Assembly (NCBI GenBank): GCA_036362785.1
Contig: CP143625.1
Span: forward strand, 311,401-375,400
Source: a beta proteobacterium MWH-UniP1
GTDB taxonomy: Bacteria; Pseudomonadota; Gammaproteobacteria; Burkholderiales; Burkholderiaceae_A
Reading direction: 5' to 3'
DNA: 64,000 nucleotides
Part shown: piece by piece, positions 54,299 to 62,184 of the stretch
Numbering within the stretch: position 1 is the stretch's first letter
Layout: each line of letters opens with the position of its first letter
Translations under genes and position numbers: made by a program
Notes under the pieces: generated by a model
The model's database searches: none
Told to the model about the DNA's origin: nothing
Seen by the model: the letters and a program-made list of their open reading frames with translations, nothing else

Positions 54299-55273
54299 AT
54301 GTTCGAGATCAATGCGAGTAATGCACGGCAGTGGTCACGAATTGGTTCTCGTGGGGTGTTTGGGCAAGCCATTCTTGCCGTTGCCGAATATCATCCGGAA
54401 ATGATGGTGATATCTGCGGATTTGGGCAATTCATCTGGGCTCGACAGGTTTAAAAAAACATATCCAGATCAGTTTCTCAACATTGGTATAGCTGAGCAAA
54501 ATATGATTGGGGTGGCTGCGGGTCTGGCCAAGGAGGGGCACAATGTGTTCGCCACATCATTTGCGCCTTTTATCACGATGCGCGCCGCTGAACAGGTTCG
54601 CATGAACTTAGGCTATATGGAAATGAATGTCAAGGCGGTCGCAATAGGAAGCGGAGTATCCATGGCTTTTCTTGGAAATTCGCATTACGGTATTGAAGAC
54701 GCTGCAATCATGCGTGCCATTCCAAATATCACTGTCGTATGCCCAGCGGACTGTGCGGAAATATTTAAAACTGTCCAAGCCGCTGCGGAATTTAAGGGGC
54801 CGATGTATATCCGTCTGACAGGCGCTGTCGGTAATCCGCCTGTTTACACGGAGGACTATTCGTTTGAGGTTGGCAAGGCGATTATTTTGAGTGAGCCAGC
54901 TGAGGTGACATTTATCGCTGCCGGTAGCATGGTTTACGAATCACTTGAAGCCGCAAAACTTTTGTTGGAATCAGGCGTTAAGGCAGGTGTAATCAATATG
55001 CACACAATAAAGCCGCTTGATGCTAAAGCAGTTGAGTGCGCGCTCCAGATCTCGAAACTTATTGTGACTGTTGAAGAGCATAGCATTATTGGTGGGTTAG
55101 GCAGCGCAATCGCTGAGTACAAGGCGGGGAAACGCAATGCGCCACCCCAGTTGATTCTTGGGTTACCTGATGTTTTTGATGTTACTGGAGACTATCGGTT
55201 TCTTCTAGAAAAGCACGAGCTGGTTGCTTCAAAGATTTCACAGAGAGTCCTTTCTTGTTTGAAAAATACTTGA
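54299..55273 (+). CDS. Transketolase, C-terminal (pyrimidine-binding) subunit
   Basis: 324 residues. The activating glutamate is in NIGIAEQNMIGVAAGLAKEG; FATSFAPFITMRAAEQVR, SHYGIEDAAIMRAIPNITVVCPAD, and the C-terminal domain TVEEHSIIGGLGSAIAEY. Two bases after the N-subunit. Together they form a complete enzyme. The aldehyde acceptor could be the LuxC product (inference). Confidence 0.9.
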   Translation: MFEINASNARQWSRIGSRGVFGQAILAVAEYHPEMMVISADLGNSSGLDRFKKTYPDQFLNIGIAEQNMIGVAAGLAKEGHNVFATSFAPFITMRAAEQVRMNLGYMEMNVKAVAIGSGVSMAFLGNSHYGIEDAAIMRAIPNITVVCPADCAEIFKTVQAAAEFKGPMYIRLTGAVGNPPVYTEDYSFEVGKAIILSEPAEVTFIAAGSMVYESLEAAKLLLESGVKAGVINMHTIKPLDAKAVECALQISKLIVTVEEHSIIGGLGSAIAEYKAGKRNAPPQLILGLPDVFDVTGDYRFLLEKHELVASKISQRVLSCLKNT

Positions 55274-55298
55274 CTTACTGAAACACGTCCCTGATTTA

Positions 55299-56543
55299 AT
55301 GCTCAATACAACCTTCTCGCCCTGGCCTTTTTTTTCTGAGGAAGAGGGTAGGGCTGTTCGTGAAGTTTTATCCACAAATAGGGTCAATTACTGGACCGGT
55401 AACGAATGCCGCGAGTTTGAAAATGAATTTGCAGCTTGGGTTGGTAGTCGCCATGCGGTGGCACTTACTAATGGCACTTTGGCGTTGGATGTGGCCCTAA
55501 AGGCGCTAGGTATTGGCCCGGGTGACGAGGTGGTGGTCACGCCACGCACCTTTATTGCAAGCGTTTCGTGCGTGGTGAATGCGGGCGCTACGCCGGTATT
55601 TGCTGATGTTGATATCGAGTCTGGCAATATCAATGCACAGACAATTGCAGCGGTGTTATCGCCCCGAACCAAGGTGGTGATTTGTGTGCACTTGGCTGGC
55701 TGGCCTTGCGATATGGACCCGATCATGGCGCTGGCGGCCCAGCACGGCTTAAAAGTAATTGAAGACTGCGCACAGGCGCATGGAGCGCGTTACAAGGGGC
55801 GCAGTGTTGGCAGTATTGGTCATGTGGGTGCCTGGAGCTTTTGCCAGGACAAAATCATGACCACGGGTGGCGAGGGCGGCATGGTCACGTGTAACGATGA
55901 GTCTCTTTGGCGCGCGATGTGGGCCTACAAAGATCACGGCAAGAGTTATGCGGCGGTGTATGAGCGCGAACACCCGCCGGGTTTTCGTTGGCTACATGAA
56001 AGCTTTGGCACCAACTGGCGCATGTTGGAGATGCAAGCTGCGATCGGGCGTATACAGCTTCGGCGCATGAAAGATTGGAGCGCTGCGAGAACTGCTAATG
56101 CACTGGCGATTCGCCAGGCGCTACTGCCGTTTACTGGTGAGGGTGGGGTGATAAGGGTGCCGGATCTGCGGTGCGCTGGGTGCCCATTGCTGGGGGGCGA
56201 GGGTGCCTTGGCGACTCCGGATTGTTCCTGCCAGCACGCCTACTACAAGTACTACGCATACATCCGCCCCGAAAACCTCGCTCCCGGCTGGAGCCGCGAC
56301 CGAATTCTGGAGGAGATTAACGTCCGGGGTGTGCCTTGTTATGTGGGCTCATGTTCTGAGGTGTACTTGGAAAAAGCATTCGATAACACTGGCTGGCAGC
56401 CGAAAGAGCGACTTCCTGTGGCAAAAGCGTTGGGGGAGACCTCGCTAATGTTCTTGGTTCACCCAACCCTGACGCAGGCCGAGATTCGCAAGACGCAGGA
56501 GGTTATCACTGAAGTTCTTAGTTCGGCAGTGGTTGACGGGTGA
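55299..56543 (+). CDS. DegT/DnrJ/EryC1 aminotransferase, PglE-like
   Basis: 414 residues. ALTNGTLALDVALKALGIGPGDEVVV, VIEDCAQAHGARYKG, and the PLP lysine in SFCQDKIMTTGGEGGMV. A cysteine-rich insert near 290-310 (CAGCPLL ... CSCQHAYYKYY) is seen in relatives that sit beside WbpM. It should transaminate C-4 of UDP-4-keto-6-deoxy-HexNAc made by the next gene, giving UDP-Bac4N or its epimer. The PglD-like acetyltransferase at 45582 would finish it. Confidence 0.85.
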   Translation: MLNTTFSPWPFFSEEEGRAVREVLSTNRVNYWTGNECREFENEFAAWVGSRHAVALTNGTLALDVALKALGIGPGDEVVVTPRTFIASVSCVVNAGATPVFADVDIESGNINAQTIAAVLSPRTKVVICVHLAGWPCDMDPIMALAAQHGLKVIEDCAQAHGARYKGRSVGSIGHVGAWSFCQDKIMTTGGEGGMVTCNDESLWRAMWAYKDHGKSYAAVYEREHPPGFRWLHESFGTNWRMLEMQAAIGRIQLRRMKDWSAARTANALAIRQALLPFTGEGGVIRVPDLRCAGCPLLGGEGALATPDCSCQHAYYKYYAYIRPENLAPGWSRDRILEEINVRGVPCYVGSCSEVYLEKAFDNTGWQPKERLPVAKALGETSLMFLVHPTLTQAEIRKTQEVITEVLSSAVVDG

Positions 56544-56563
56544 TGTTCAATTAATTTCAGGCG

Positions 56564-59155
56564 TTGTCGCAAGTGATTAGTACTTTTATTCTCTGGCTTA
56601 TTGGTTTGCAGCGTTGGCAAAAACGGCTGCTACAAGTTGGCTATGACTTGTCTTGTGCGGGCGTCGCGTTTTTGTTGGCGTCGGCGATCACGCAGCAAGG
56701 TGAGTCGTTAGCCAGTTTATGGCTGGTGGTTTTTTACGCTGCGGTTGTCGCGTTGGCCGCCAGTCTACTTGGGCTCTATCGTTCTCTGGTTCGGTATCTG
56801 GGGGTCAGGGCGCTTGGGGTGATCGTTGCCAGCTGTCTTATTGGTGGCGCTGTTTTGCTTGGCGCGTCGGTGTCTGGGCTCGCCGCCTTATCGCCACTTT
56901 TTGTTGGCGTTGCCGTGATATTGGGCGGTTCCCTGATGGCTTTTGGGCGATTGATTCTTCGGGAGATCTTCTATCTCAGTCGCAAAACCGGTCGGCCCAA
57001 TGTGGTGGTCTACGGTGCGGGAGATGCTGGGCGGCAATTGTTGACATCGTTAGCCCAGTCTGGATCCTATCGCGTGGTCGCGATGGTAGATGACTCGGTT
57101 CAACTCCAGGGGGCAGAAGTCCATGGAGTTCGCGTTTACGCCCCGACAGATTTACAGTTTTTGCAGCAGCGGTTTGATTTAAGCGCCGTGATTCTGGCGA
57201 TGCCGGCGATCTCGCGGGAACAAAAAAGCAAGGTGCTCGACATGCTGGAGCCTCTTGGGCTGCCAGTCAGGACCATGCCAAAAATTACCGACATTCTGTC
57301 GGGTAAGAAATCGGTTGCGGATCTTCAAAAAGTCGCCATTGAGGAAGTCCTTGGCCGTGACCCTGTGGCACCGAGCGCTGATCTGATGCGAAAAACCGTC
57401 ACCGGCCGTGTGGTGATGGTAACGGGCGGTGGTGGTTCGATCGGGAAAGAGCTCTGTTTGCAGATTGCAGCGCTGGGCCCGTCCCGTTTAGTGATTGTGG
57501 ATGTTGGTGAGCTTGCGCTTTACTCGGTGATAACTGCGTTAGAAGACGATGAACGCTTAAGGGATTTAGACGTTATTCCAGTATTGATGTCGGTCACAGA
57601 GCAGTCGGTGTTGACCCGGGTGATGCAACAGCATGGCGTTCAAACGGTATTCCATGCGGCAGCGTACAAGCATGTGCCGCTGGTCGAGGCGAATCCTTTT
57701 CAGGGGCTTTACAACAACGTCTTTGGCACTTTGACGACCGTGACCGCTGCTGCCAAATGCGGTGTTGCGGATTTTGTTTTAATTTCAACGGATAAGGCTG
57801 TTCGCCCCACCAATATCATGGGGGCATCGAAACGGCTCGCTGAATTAATCTGCCAGGCGCAGGCTGAAGCTGGGCAGACAATGCGTGTGTCAATGGTGCG
57901 CTTTGGCAATGTGCTGTCTTCCTCTGGCTCAGTGATTCCCAGGTTCAAGGAACAGATTGCCCACGGTGGCCCGGTAACGGTGACGCATCCTGAAATCACC
58001 CGCTTCTTTATGACGATTCCAGAGGCTGTTGAGCTTGTGTTGCAGGCGTCTGGCCTGGCTAAAGGCGGTGAGGTCTTTCTGTTGGATATGGGGGAGCCCG
58101 TTCGTATCGTGGACCTGGCCCAGCGAATGATTCGACTAAGCGGGTATCGCCCGCAGTTGCCTGGGGCTAACGGTCATTTGGATGGTGCTGCCCGCCACCA
58201 GGATCATGTGATTCCAATTGTGTTTACAGGGCTGCGGCCAGGCGAAAAACTCTATGAGGAGTTGTTGATTAGCGCCGAGTCGGAATCGACCGCGCACCCG
58301 AAAATTTTCCGGGCTCGGGAGCGTGGGGTTGCACGGGAGACTTTGTCTACTGAATTAGAGAAACTGCAGCGGGCGATTGAAAGCCAGAGTATTGAGCAAG
58401 TTCATGGGGTTTTTTCCGCGCTTGGGGTGGACTACAAGTCTGGGGAGTCTTTGAGTGCCGATGGTTCGGGGGCTGGTGTTGGGGTGAGGGCGAAGGCGGC
58501 TGTTGAGGGTAATGGTTTAGGTTCTTTGCAGAGGGATGTTGAGCAGCGTGGGGTTAGTTCAGTTGGGCTCGAAGTTCAGGGTCATGAGGTTGGTTTGGTT
58601 GGGGTGACTCCTGGTGGCGTTGGTGCTTTATCGCCTGGTGTTGGTTTGACCAGCGCGCCTGCGGTTAGTGGTTCGGAGTCTAGTGCGGTACCCAAAAAGA
58701 TTAATCCCTATCTTTCCAAGCTGTTGCATGGGTATTTTCTGCTCCGCCGCCCAATGACACTGGGTGCTCGAGCAATTGTTGTGAACGATAAGAACGAGGT
58801 GATGCTGGTCAAGCACCGATATGAACCCGGCTGGCAATTGCCGGGTGGTGGTGTTGAGCATGGCGAGTCACCGATTGAGGCCTTGCGCCGTGAACTAGTG
58901 GAGGAAGCGGGAATACAAATGCTGGGCGTAAGCCAGTTTTTGGGGAGCTTCTTTAATTCAGAGGTGTCGCGCAGAGATCATGTACTGGTGTATTTGGTGC
59001 GGGACTTTGTATCGGTACCAACGAATGAAGATTCCCCGGAGATTAGCGAGCGGAGCTTCTTCCCGATTTCTGACCTGCCGGAGGGCACCACGCCCGGGAC
59101 GCGGCGCCGAATTGCCGAATGCTTTGAGGGGCAGGCCGTTGGGGAGGTTTGGTAG
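56564..59155 (+). CDS. Fusion: WbpM/PglF-type membrane UDP-HexNAc 4,6-dehydratase + C-terminal Nudix hydrolase
   Basis: 863 residues, about 200 more than WbpM. Residues 15-125: four membrane segments. 140-260: CoA-binding-like Rossmann domain (VVVYGAGDAGRQLL). 285-600: dehydratase (VTGGGGSIGKEL, STDKAVRPTNIMGASKR with M419/K423 as catalytic pair, FGNVLSSSGSVIPRF). About 625-705: low-complexity Gly/Val/Ser linker. 725-863: Nudix domain with a perfect Nudix box (GGVEHGE ... REL.EEAGI). The dehydratase makes UDP-4-keto-6-deoxy-GlcNAc. The Nudix substrate is unknown. TTG start; last gene before the terminator. Confidence 0.9.
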   Translation: MSQVISTFILWLIGLQRWQKRLLQVGYDLSCAGVAFLLASAITQQGESLASLWLVVFYAAVVALAASLLGLYRSLVRYLGVRALGVIVASCLIGGAVLLGASVSGLAALSPLFVGVAVILGGSLMAFGRLILREIFYLSRKTGRPNVVVYGAGDAGRQLLTSLAQSGSYRVVAMVDDSVQLQGAEVHGVRVYAPTDLQFLQQRFDLSAVILAMPAISREQKSKVLDMLEPLGLPVRTMPKITDILSGKKSVADLQKVAIEEVLGRDPVAPSADLMRKTVTGRVVMVTGGGGSIGKELCLQIAALGPSRLVIVDVGELALYSVITALEDDERLRDLDVIPVLMSVTEQSVLTRVMQQHGVQTVFHAAAYKHVPLVEANPFQGLYNNVFGTLTTVTAAAKCGVADFVLISTDKAVRPTNIMGASKRLAELICQAQAEAGQTMRVSMVRFGNVLSSSGSVIPRFKEQIAHGGPVTVTHPEITRFFMTIPEAVELVLQASGLAKGGEVFLLDMGEPVRIVDLAQRMIRLSGYRPQLPGANGHLDGAARHQDHVIPIVFTGLRPGEKLYEELLISAESESTAHPKIFRARERGVARETLSTELEKLQRAIESQSIEQVHGVFSALGVDYKSGESLSADGSGAGVGVRAKAAVEGNGLGSLQRDVEQRGVSSVGLEVQGHEVGLVGVTPGGVGALSPGVGLTSAPAVSGSESSAVPKKINPYLSKLLHGYFLLRRPMTLGARAIVVNDKNEVMLVKHRYEPGWQLPGGGVEHGESPIEALRRELVEEAGIQMLGVSQFLGSFFNSEVSRRDHVLVYLVRDFVSVPTNEDSPEISERSFFPISDLPEGTTPGTRRRIAECFEGQAVGEVW

Positions 59156-59186
59156 GTTCTGTTTTCTTGGATTTTGAGTTGTCTAC

Positions 59187-59213
59187 GGGCCTTATAGGGC
59201 CTTTTTCTTTTTT
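59187..59213 (+). terminator. Intrinsic terminator at the end of the polysaccharide operon
   Basis: GGGCCT (59187-59192), loop TATA, GGGCCT (59197-59202): a six-pair stem, four GC and two GU pairs, followed by TTTTCTTTTTT. It lies 32 bases after the stop of the dehydratase-Nudix gene, the right place to stop an RfaH-dependent transcript. Confidence 0.7.
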
Positions 59214-59250
59214 GGGGTGGTGTTGGGGGATTCGTCTTGGGCCAGGATTA

Positions 59251-59285
59251 GCTCGCAGAGCCGGCATCGAACCGGCTCTGCGAGC
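59251..59285. repeat. Perfect 14-bp inverted repeat with tRNA T-arm-like tip
   Basis: GCTCGCAGAGCCGG (59251-59264) and CCGGCTCTGCGAGC (59272-59285) pair fully around CATCGAA. On the minus strand the tip reads GCCGG-TTCGATG-CCGGC, like a tRNA T-stem and loop. There is no complete tRNA. The 367-base stretch 59156-59522 otherwise has no gene; short frames reading RAGIEPAL are translations of this hairpin. Could be a recombination scar or a strong terminator-like stem. Confidence 0.6.
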
Positions 59286-59500
59286 CCCTCGGACCTACGG
59301 ATCCTTGGGGGGGCGATTCGGCGGTTTTCTTCCGTGATCGCAGAGGGGTCTCCCCGGGAGGGAATCTGGGGCGATCCAGGCGGGGATCGGCTAAACGGCT
59401 GATGGGTTTGATGCCCGAATTATTACTGTATAAATTATCAGTAATTACTTCTCAGAACACCCAAAAAGCAAAGGTAACGTAATGCGTTTTGATCTAGTCG

Positions 59501-59521
59501 TGATATCACTTTTTGATATCA
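59501..59521. promoter_or_regulatory. Tandem palindromes, candidate HicB operator
   Basis: TGATATCA occurs at 59501-59508 and again at 59514-59521, 13 bases apart and ending two bases before the hicA start. Paired palindromes in this place are typical of autoregulated TA operons. A TATAAA at 59429-59434 could be a -10 box; the -35 is unclear. Confidence 0.5.
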
Positions 59522-59522
59522 T

Positions 59523-59783
59523 ATGGGCGTAAGTGCTAAACACCGCAAAACGCTCTCGGCGATCTTCGCCCGACCGACTTCAGCGTCGATCGTGTTTGCC
59601 GACATCGAGACGCTCATCAAAGCCCTCGGCGGTTCTGTATCCGAGCGCGAAGGATCGCGTGTCAGGATCGAACTGAACGGTGAGCAGTGGCGCTGTCATC
59701 GGCCTCACCCGGGTAAAGAGGCCAAGCGTTATCAGGTTGAAGAAGCACGCGAACTATTGGAACGAGCAGGAGTGCAGCCATGA
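59523..59783 (+). CDS. hicA: HicA-family mRNA interferase toxin
   Basis: 86 residues, double-stranded-RNA-binding-like fold: KHRKTLSAIFARPTSASIVFADIETLIKALGG, GSRVRIELNGEQWRCHRPHPGKEAKRYQVEEARELLERAGV. The active histidine is in CHRPHP. Longer than the 58-residue E. coli HicA but typical of the larger subgroup. ATGA overlap with hicB. Confidence 0.88.
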   Translation: MGVSAKHRKTLSAIFARPTSASIVFADIETLIKALGGSVSEREGSRVRIELNGEQWRCHRPHPGKEAKRYQVEEARELLERAGVQP

Positions 59784-60115
59784 ACACCATGACCTACAAA
59801 GGCTATACCGCGCGAGTCGAGTACGATGAGCGTGACAACCTTTTTGTTGGCCGAATTCTTGGTATTCACAACATCATCAGTTTTCACGGCGAGACGGTTG
59901 CCCAGCTTCGTGCCGAGTTTGAGCTCGCAGTAAAAGACTATCTGGCGGATTGCAAAGAGCAAGGCATTCACCCGGAAAAACCTGCCTCCGGTAAGTTGCT
60001 GCTACGCGTACCGCCTGAAGTGCATGGTCGCGCAATTGTTGCCGCACAGGCCGCGGGTAAGAGCCTGAATCAATGGGCGACTGAAGTTCTGGAAGATGCA
60101 GCGCAGCCAGGATAG
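59780..60115 (+). CDS. hicB: HicB-family antitoxin with C-terminal ribbon-helix-helix
   Basis: 111 residues. N-terminal degenerate RNase H-like domain (YKGYTARVEYDERDNLFVGRILGIHNIISFHGETVAQLRAEFELAVKDYLADC) and C-terminal RHH/Arc-like DNA-binding part (GKLLLRVPPEVHGRAIVAAQAAGKSLNQWATEVLEDA). It neutralises HicA and represses the promoter. The following 198 bases to 60313 hold no evident gene. Confidence 0.9.
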   Translation: MNTMTYKGYTARVEYDERDNLFVGRILGIHNIISFHGETVAQLRAEFELAVKDYLADCKEQGIHPEKPASGKLLLRVPPEVHGRAIVAAQAAGKSLNQWATEVLEDAAQPG

Positions 60116-60313
60116 TGATACCCCGTCACCCCGAGCCCTTGGATGCACCCTTCGCTTAGAGAATCCACTGTCAATGCCATCCGAATGATTCAGGATTGCA
60201 AAAATTAAAAGATCTCACGTTCAACACTGATTTCAAACGACGAGTGGAACAATTCGGGACCCAATAGAAAATGAGTCAAAGAGAATCAATACTAATTGAT
60301 CGGATAAACGTAC

Positions 60314-60568
60314 ATGGATAGTCACCTAAATACGCTGGGCATTCTTTCAACTGTTATCGGCGGTTATCTTGTTTGGCGATATTTGACCGTAATCAGCTTT
60401 GTCGATCACGATGAGTATCTAAAAGGCCGTGGCGTTCTTTCTGTTCCTGATCCGACACCAGCGGATATAAGGCGGTACGTGAGGTCGATATGGTTATCAA
60501 AATTAGGGCTCGTGCTTATTGTCATAGGCGGCCTGTTGCAAATAGCAAGTAACTACACCCCAACGTAG
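60314..60568 (+). CDS. Small two-helix membrane protein, unknown
   Basis: 84 residues. Hydrophobic helices at about 6-30 (LGILSTVIGGYLVWRYLTVI) and 62-78 (LGLVLIVIGGLLQIA) with a charged loop between. No recognised family. No strong ribosome site, so expression is uncertain. It lies between hicAB and a recombinase remnant. Confidence 0.45.
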   Translation: MDSHLNTLGILSTVIGGYLVWRYLTVISFVDHDEYLKGRGVLSVPDPTPADIRRYVRSIWLSKLGLVLIVIGGLLQIASNYTPT

Positions 60569-60593
60569 TTTTATCCACGAAAATAAGGAGCAT

Positions 60594-60950
60594 GCAGGGG
60601 CGTCCGGATTGCCTCGGCTTTCGGTGATCAAATTGGAAGCCAACGTCGTCCAGCATCTGCGCCGGATCTTCCGCACCCCGGACCTCAAGACCCGGGTTGC
60701 TCAACTCCCGACCGAAACGGACAGCGACGCTGACGAAGCGAAGGTGTGCATCGTCATGCTGCAAATTGGCAAAGTCTGGGACCAACTATTCCCGGCGGAG
60801 CAGGAGCGCATTGTCCGCCTCTTAATCAAAAAGATAGTGGTCACGCCCCACAACATCGAAGTGCAATTCCGGCCGAATGGCATTGAGAGGCTTGCTGCGG
60901 AGATCAAACCTTCCGACCACACGAAGGACACTGAGGAGGTTGCAGCGTGA
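60594..60950 (+). pseudogene. C-terminal remnant of a large serine recombinase
   Basis: Only the last 115 or so residues survive: LEANVVQHLRRIFRTPDLKTRV, then IGKVWDQLFPAEQERIVRLLIKKIVVTPHNIEVQFRPNGIERL. This matches the C-terminal tail of phage/ICE serine recombinases. The catalytic N-domain and zinc ribbon are absent. GTGA overlap with the following fragment is kept, as in intact elements. Confidence 0.8.
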
Positions 60951-61372
60951 ACGAGATCAAGATCAAAGCGACTGGCGATGCCGACCTGGTCAGCGCCAGC
61001 AACGGCAGCCTAAGCGTGAACATACCGATCAAGATAACCATGCATGGCCGGCGAAAAGCGGTGACCCTGCCGGACGGTACGGCCTTGTAGCCGCGTGCGT
61101 GGGACAACCAGCCCACCCCGATGCAGTTGGCCCTAGTACGTGGGCTGGCCCTGCTGGAGTCCGGAAGGGCTCCGAATCTGGCGGAGGTGGCGGAGATGGA
61201 GGGGATGGACCGGGCCTACGTGAGCCGGATGGTGAACCTCACTACCTTGGCTCCGGACATCGTAGCTGCCATCCTGGACGATGCACTGCCGGACCACGTC
61301 ACCCTGTTTGACCTGGCATTTGGAACGTCCCTGCTTTGGGGTGAGCAGCGTGCGTTATTGACTTCTTGTTAA
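60947..61372 (+). pseudogene. Recombinase-associated accessory protein split by an in-frame amber codon
   Basis: GTG 60947 reads NEIKIKATGDADLVSASNGS ... VTLPDGTAL then TAG at 61088-61090. The same frame continues PRAWDNQPTPMQLALVRGLALLESG, NLAEVAEMEGMDRAYVSRMVNLTTLAPDIVAAILDD to the TAA at 61370. The second part holds an HTH. These two parts are one protein in relatives found directly behind serine recombinases. A single nonsense mutation explains the break, though an internal ATG at 61121 could still make the C-terminal part. Confidence 0.75.
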
Positions 61373-61449
61373 CACCATTGGATCAAATGAACGGTCAGGC
61401 TATACACTCCTCTATAGACGTCAACGGAGGCGGCGGTGGGGAAAAACTA

Positions 61450-62184
61450 ATGGAACTGCCTATTGTGGAGGTAATTGCCGGGACGGAAACACCTGTTGGT
61501 AGCGGCGTTACCGGAGCTCAAAGGTGTCTTGTCCGTTTTCCGGATGGCACGATGAGGGCTGCAATCTTGAAACGCATGGAAATAAGAGCAATCGCTGCAG
61601 AGTGCTTTTGTTCCATGCTGCTCCGACGATGGGGACTTAACGTTCCGGAACCAGCCATTGTCGGCAATCCACCCACAGCTTTTGCTTGCATAGACGTAAT
61701 CTATCCTAATCTATTACAACGTATGGGATGGAGCATTAATCTGCCGCCAGAAGTGCGCTCTGTTCTGGAGCATGCTGCTGCAAGGTTAGTCACGAACTTC
61801 GCACAAACTCCGCTCGCATTAGCGGCTGACGAGGCCATTAAAAATCTCGATCGCAATCTCGGAAACATCCTCTGGAATGGTAATGAGGTCGCCTGGATTG
61901 ACCATGAACGCGCCCTCGGCGTATCCAATGAAACTATGCCTGACGTGAATAAGCTCGCTAATTTGGCATTGATGAGCGGCGAGCATGACCGGATTTCTGC
62001 GGCTGCGGTAACAGCCTCTTTTGCCTTGAGTGCCAGTGCAGTGGACGAAGCAGAGCGCATCTGTGCAACCCACACCGATACCACTGGATTTTCTGATTTG
62101 GTAAGTGATCGGCTTAAACGCCTTGCTAACGCTGTTCTCGACAGATTTCCAAGACCAAGTGATTTATTAGAGGGCATCAAGTGA
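61450..62184 (+). CDS. HipA-like kinase-domain protein, short stand-alone form
   Basis: About 244 residues from ATG 61450 (MELPIVEVIAGTE); a start at 61366 would add a glycine-rich tail overlapping the previous fragment. CLVRFPDGTMRAAILKRM resembles the kinase ATP-binding strand with its Lys; AIKNLDRNLGNILWNGNEVAWIDHERAL carries the catalytic Asp-Asn and the metal Asp of HipA-like kinases. It lacks the HipA N-domain. ATGA-type overlap with the next gene suggests a two-gene unit. Confidence 0.7.
   Translation: MELPIVEVIAGTETPVGSGVTGAQRCLVRFPDGTMRAAILKRMEIRAIAAECFCSMLLRRWGLNVPEPAIVGNPPTAFACIDVIYPNLLQRMGWSINLPPEVRSVLEHAAARLVTNFAQTPLALAADEAIKNLDRNLGNILWNGNEVAWIDHERALGVSNETMPDVNKLANLALMSGEHDRISAAAVTASFALSASAVDEAERICATHTDTTGFSDLVSDRLKRLANAVLDRFPRPSDLLEGIK

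Noticed and set aside
59149..59402. Short plus-strand frames after the dehydratase-Nudix gene
   Set aside because: They translate the terminator and a hairpin; RAGIEPAL-type peptides are a known annotation artefact.
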